DNA of 64,000 nt from Spelaeicoccus albus. Its GTDB lineage: Bacteria > Actinomycetota > Actinomycetes > Actinomycetales > Brevibacteriaceae. A program made the position numbers and the translations under genes. Each line of letters starts with the position of its first letter. The first letter of the stretch is position 1. Location: contig NZ_JACBZP010000001.1 of NCBI RefSeq assembly GCF_013409065.1, positions 2,666,001 to 2,730,000 on the forward strand, given 5' to 3'. Positions 62,525 to 64,000 of the stretch are shown here, one piece after another. The notes beneath the pieces were generated by a model. The model worked only from the letters and a program-made list of their open reading frames with translations, was not told the origin of the DNA and did not search any database.

Positions 62525-63166
62525 TTGCTTACGGTAAATCACGATCTGAAGACTGTCGAACGCGATCTAGAACACGGCCGTCTACCGTGTCCGGGGTGTG
62601 GTGGCAGGCTCCGTGGTTGGGGGTGGGCACGGGCCCGGATAATCCGCGCACGCGCGGGCAACCGGCGGGTGCGTCCGCGTCGGGCACGGTGTGCCGGTTG
62701 CCTGGCAACTCACGTCCTCTTAACCGTCTCACTGGCCGCCCGGCGGGCTGATAGCGCCGCAGTCATCGCGTCCGCGATCGAAAACAAGATCATCCACGCA
62801 CACGGCCACCGGCGAATCGCTGCAACTATCGGTCGTCCCGCGTCGACTGTTCGTGGCTGGCTACGCGCTTTTACGGCGTGCGCTGATGCGATCACGGACC
62901 GATTCACTCGTCTGATCGTCCGGCATTCCCCGGACGCCGCTGGTATCTGGCCGGCCCCGGCATCGTCGCCGGCCGGCGCAGCCTTATCGGCGTTGATGGG
63001 ATACGCGGCCGGGCTCGGTGATCGTTTCGGCGTCGGCACGCTGACGTGGATCCGGGCGGGAATCGCCGCTTGCCACGGCCGGCTCTTCACGGCCGGGTTC
63101 TGGACCCGACCGCCAACACGAACAGGCTCTTCCACAACCAGTGGGCCGGCGGGCAGCCTGGTGTAA
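62525..63166 (+). CDS. Zinc-finger/helix-turn-helix transposon protein (DUF6431-like)
   Basis: A 213-residue protein. Residues about 20-70 have CPGCGGRLRGWG and RARCAGCLATHVLL, a four-cysteine zinc ribbon. Then RRIAATIGRPASTVRGWLRA is a clear HTH. The C-terminal part is less certain. Similar proteins (DUF6431) accompany DDE transposases in actinobacterial elements; the next gene here is such a transposase. The start is TTG 62525. Probably a DNA-binding helper. Confidence 0.7.
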   Translation: MLTVNHDLKTVERDLEHGRLPCPGCGGRLRGWGWARARIIRARAGNRRVRPRRARCAGCLATHVLLTVSLAARRADSAAVIASAIENKIIHAHGHRRIAATIGRPASTVRGWLRAFTACADAITDRFTRLIVRHSPDAAGIWPAPASSPAGAALSALMGYAAGLGDRFGVGTLTWIRAGIAACHGRLFTAGFWTRPPTRTGSSTTSGPAGSLV

Positions 63167-63233
63167 GCGCCGGCCCGGATACGAATCGGCCGGCGTTTTC
63201 ACCTCTCCCGTATGGAATTTAAAGGAGCGCTCT

Positions 63234-64000
63234 ATGGCTGATTCACGTGAATATGCTGCCCGGAAAGACCGGGCAGAAAAGACCGCGCTATTTCGCTACC
63301 ACCTCATCCGCGACGCCGCCGACGAACACGTCACCACGCGTCAACGCGGCCCAATGGTCCGTGCCCTCGCCGAGCAAACACACGCTGGCCCGTTCGGCGA
63401 ACAGGTCCGCGTGTCGAAAGACACGTCCGGTTATGGCGGATCGGCGGGTTCGACGCGCTCAAACCCAAACCCCGCGCGCAAGTACCAGTCACCCCGGCCA
63501 GCGTGCTGGCCCTGGCCGCGACGCTAAAACGTGAACGACCCGCCCGCACCGCCGCCCAGATCCGCCGGATCATGGCCGACACGCTCGGCGATGCGCCCAG
63601 CGAATCGACCCTGCTACGGCACTTCCGCACCCTCGACATTCCAACCGGCACCCGGGAAGTATTCGGCCGGTTCGAAGCCGACTACCCGAACGAGCTCTGG
63701 GTCGGCGACGGCCTCCACGGGCCACGTATCGGCGGCCGGAAAACATACCTATTCGCGTTCCTCGACGACCATTCCCGCCTGATCGTCACCGGCCGCTGGG
63801 CCTTCGCGGAAGACTCCGTACGCCTGTCCGCGGCCCTACGCCCGGCCCTGCAATCCCGCGGAATCCCCGGCACTGTCTACGTTGATAACGGTTCTGCTTT
63901 TGCCGATGAATCCCTCGCACGCACGTGTGCCCGGCTCGGTATCCGCCTGACGCACTCCAAGCCTTATCGACCCCAAGGACGCGGGAAGATTGAACGGTTC
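63234..64000 (+). pseudogene. DDE-type (rve) transposase, frameshifted, runs off the window
   Basis: ATG 63234 has AAAGGAG upstream and opens a frame with an N-terminal helical/HTH part (ALFRYHLIRDAADEHVTTRQ). Near 63420 the frame must change by one base to continue as GGFDALKPKPRAQVPVTP and TAAQIRRIMADTLGD. The catalytic domain then shows WVGDGLHGP, FAFLDDHSRLIVTGRW, VYVDNGSAF and PYRPQGRGKIERF, the D, D and E positions of an rve domain. A one-base deletion is implied; the 3' end lies beyond 64000. Confidence 0.8.

Larger units (their letters stand above)
57674..64000. mobile_element. tRNA-adjacent mosaic of mobile elements (right end outside window)
   Basis: From the CAU tRNA onward every recognisable gene is of mobile type: tyrosine integrase, excisionase-like protein, XRE regulator, IS110 transposase, IS21-type IstB, a zinc-finger transposon protein and a DDE transposase. 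Non-coding DNA is longer here and codon use in the integrase region looks less GC-rich than in the neighbouring operons (by eye, not computed). Integrase-excisionase-XRE order suggests an integrated element later hit by IS insertions. No plain right boundary is in the window. Confidence 0.7.

Overview
The window is a GC-rich stretch of a high-GC Gram-positive (actinomycete) chromosome. Many GTG starts, ATGA/GTGA gene overlaps, a single-chain glycyl-tRNA synthetase, the recO-uppS and dgt-dnaG pairs, an SseA/SufE pair, an EAL-DICT protein and a DtxR/IdeR-type iron box point to Actinomycetes, probably Micrococcales. The species cannot be told from this sequence. About 57 kb look like ordinary chromosome. 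The last 6.3 kb are a mosaic of mobile elements that starts at a tRNA gene.

Layout. 1-8.9 kb: a TetR-MFS-PLP enzyme operon with a perfect palindromic operator, then GNAT/MsrB, an alpha/beta hydrolase, an L,D-transpeptidase with a RibD-C reductase, SseA/SufE and a HIT protein. 8.9-16.5 kb: a four-gene ABC operon of two very large FtsX-type permeases and two ATPases, one ATPase carrying an AbrB-like tail. 16.5-24.7 kb: leuA behind a leucine-rich leader peptide, recO-uppS, a MaoC-like protein, a DEAD-box helicase and glyS. 24.9-29.1 kb: an SPW-repeat protein, an ABC-2 exporter and a DesK/NarL-type two-component pair. 29.1-35.3 kb: an AidB-like acyl-CoA dehydrogenase, dus, dgt and dnaG. 35.5-44.3 kb: a small membrane protein, a rifampin-phosphotransferase-like protein, a large LuxR-type regulator, a glycosyltransferase with a DMT permease, and a PspC protein. 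44.4-49.4 kb: tRNA-Asn and an iron-box-controlled NIS siderophore operon. 49.5-57.6 kb: a YceI/membrane protein pair, a GH25 lysozyme, an EAL-DICT protein, and a LacI-controlled monosaccharide ABC importer.

57.7-64 kb is the accessory end: a tRNA with CAU anticodon, a frameshifted tyrosine integrase, an excisionase-like and an XRE regulator, an IS110 transposase, an IS21-type remnant cut off by another element, and that element's zinc-finger protein and frameshifted DDE transposase running off the window.

The least ordinary signals are the leuA leader (a 15-codon peptide with three consecutive Leu codons, and a base-pairing partner for the leuA ribosome site), a family of long palindromic intergenic repeats found after leuA and after dnaG with the same architecture, the ABC-AbrB fusion, and a dgt gene whose conserved N-terminus lies upstream of any usual start codon.
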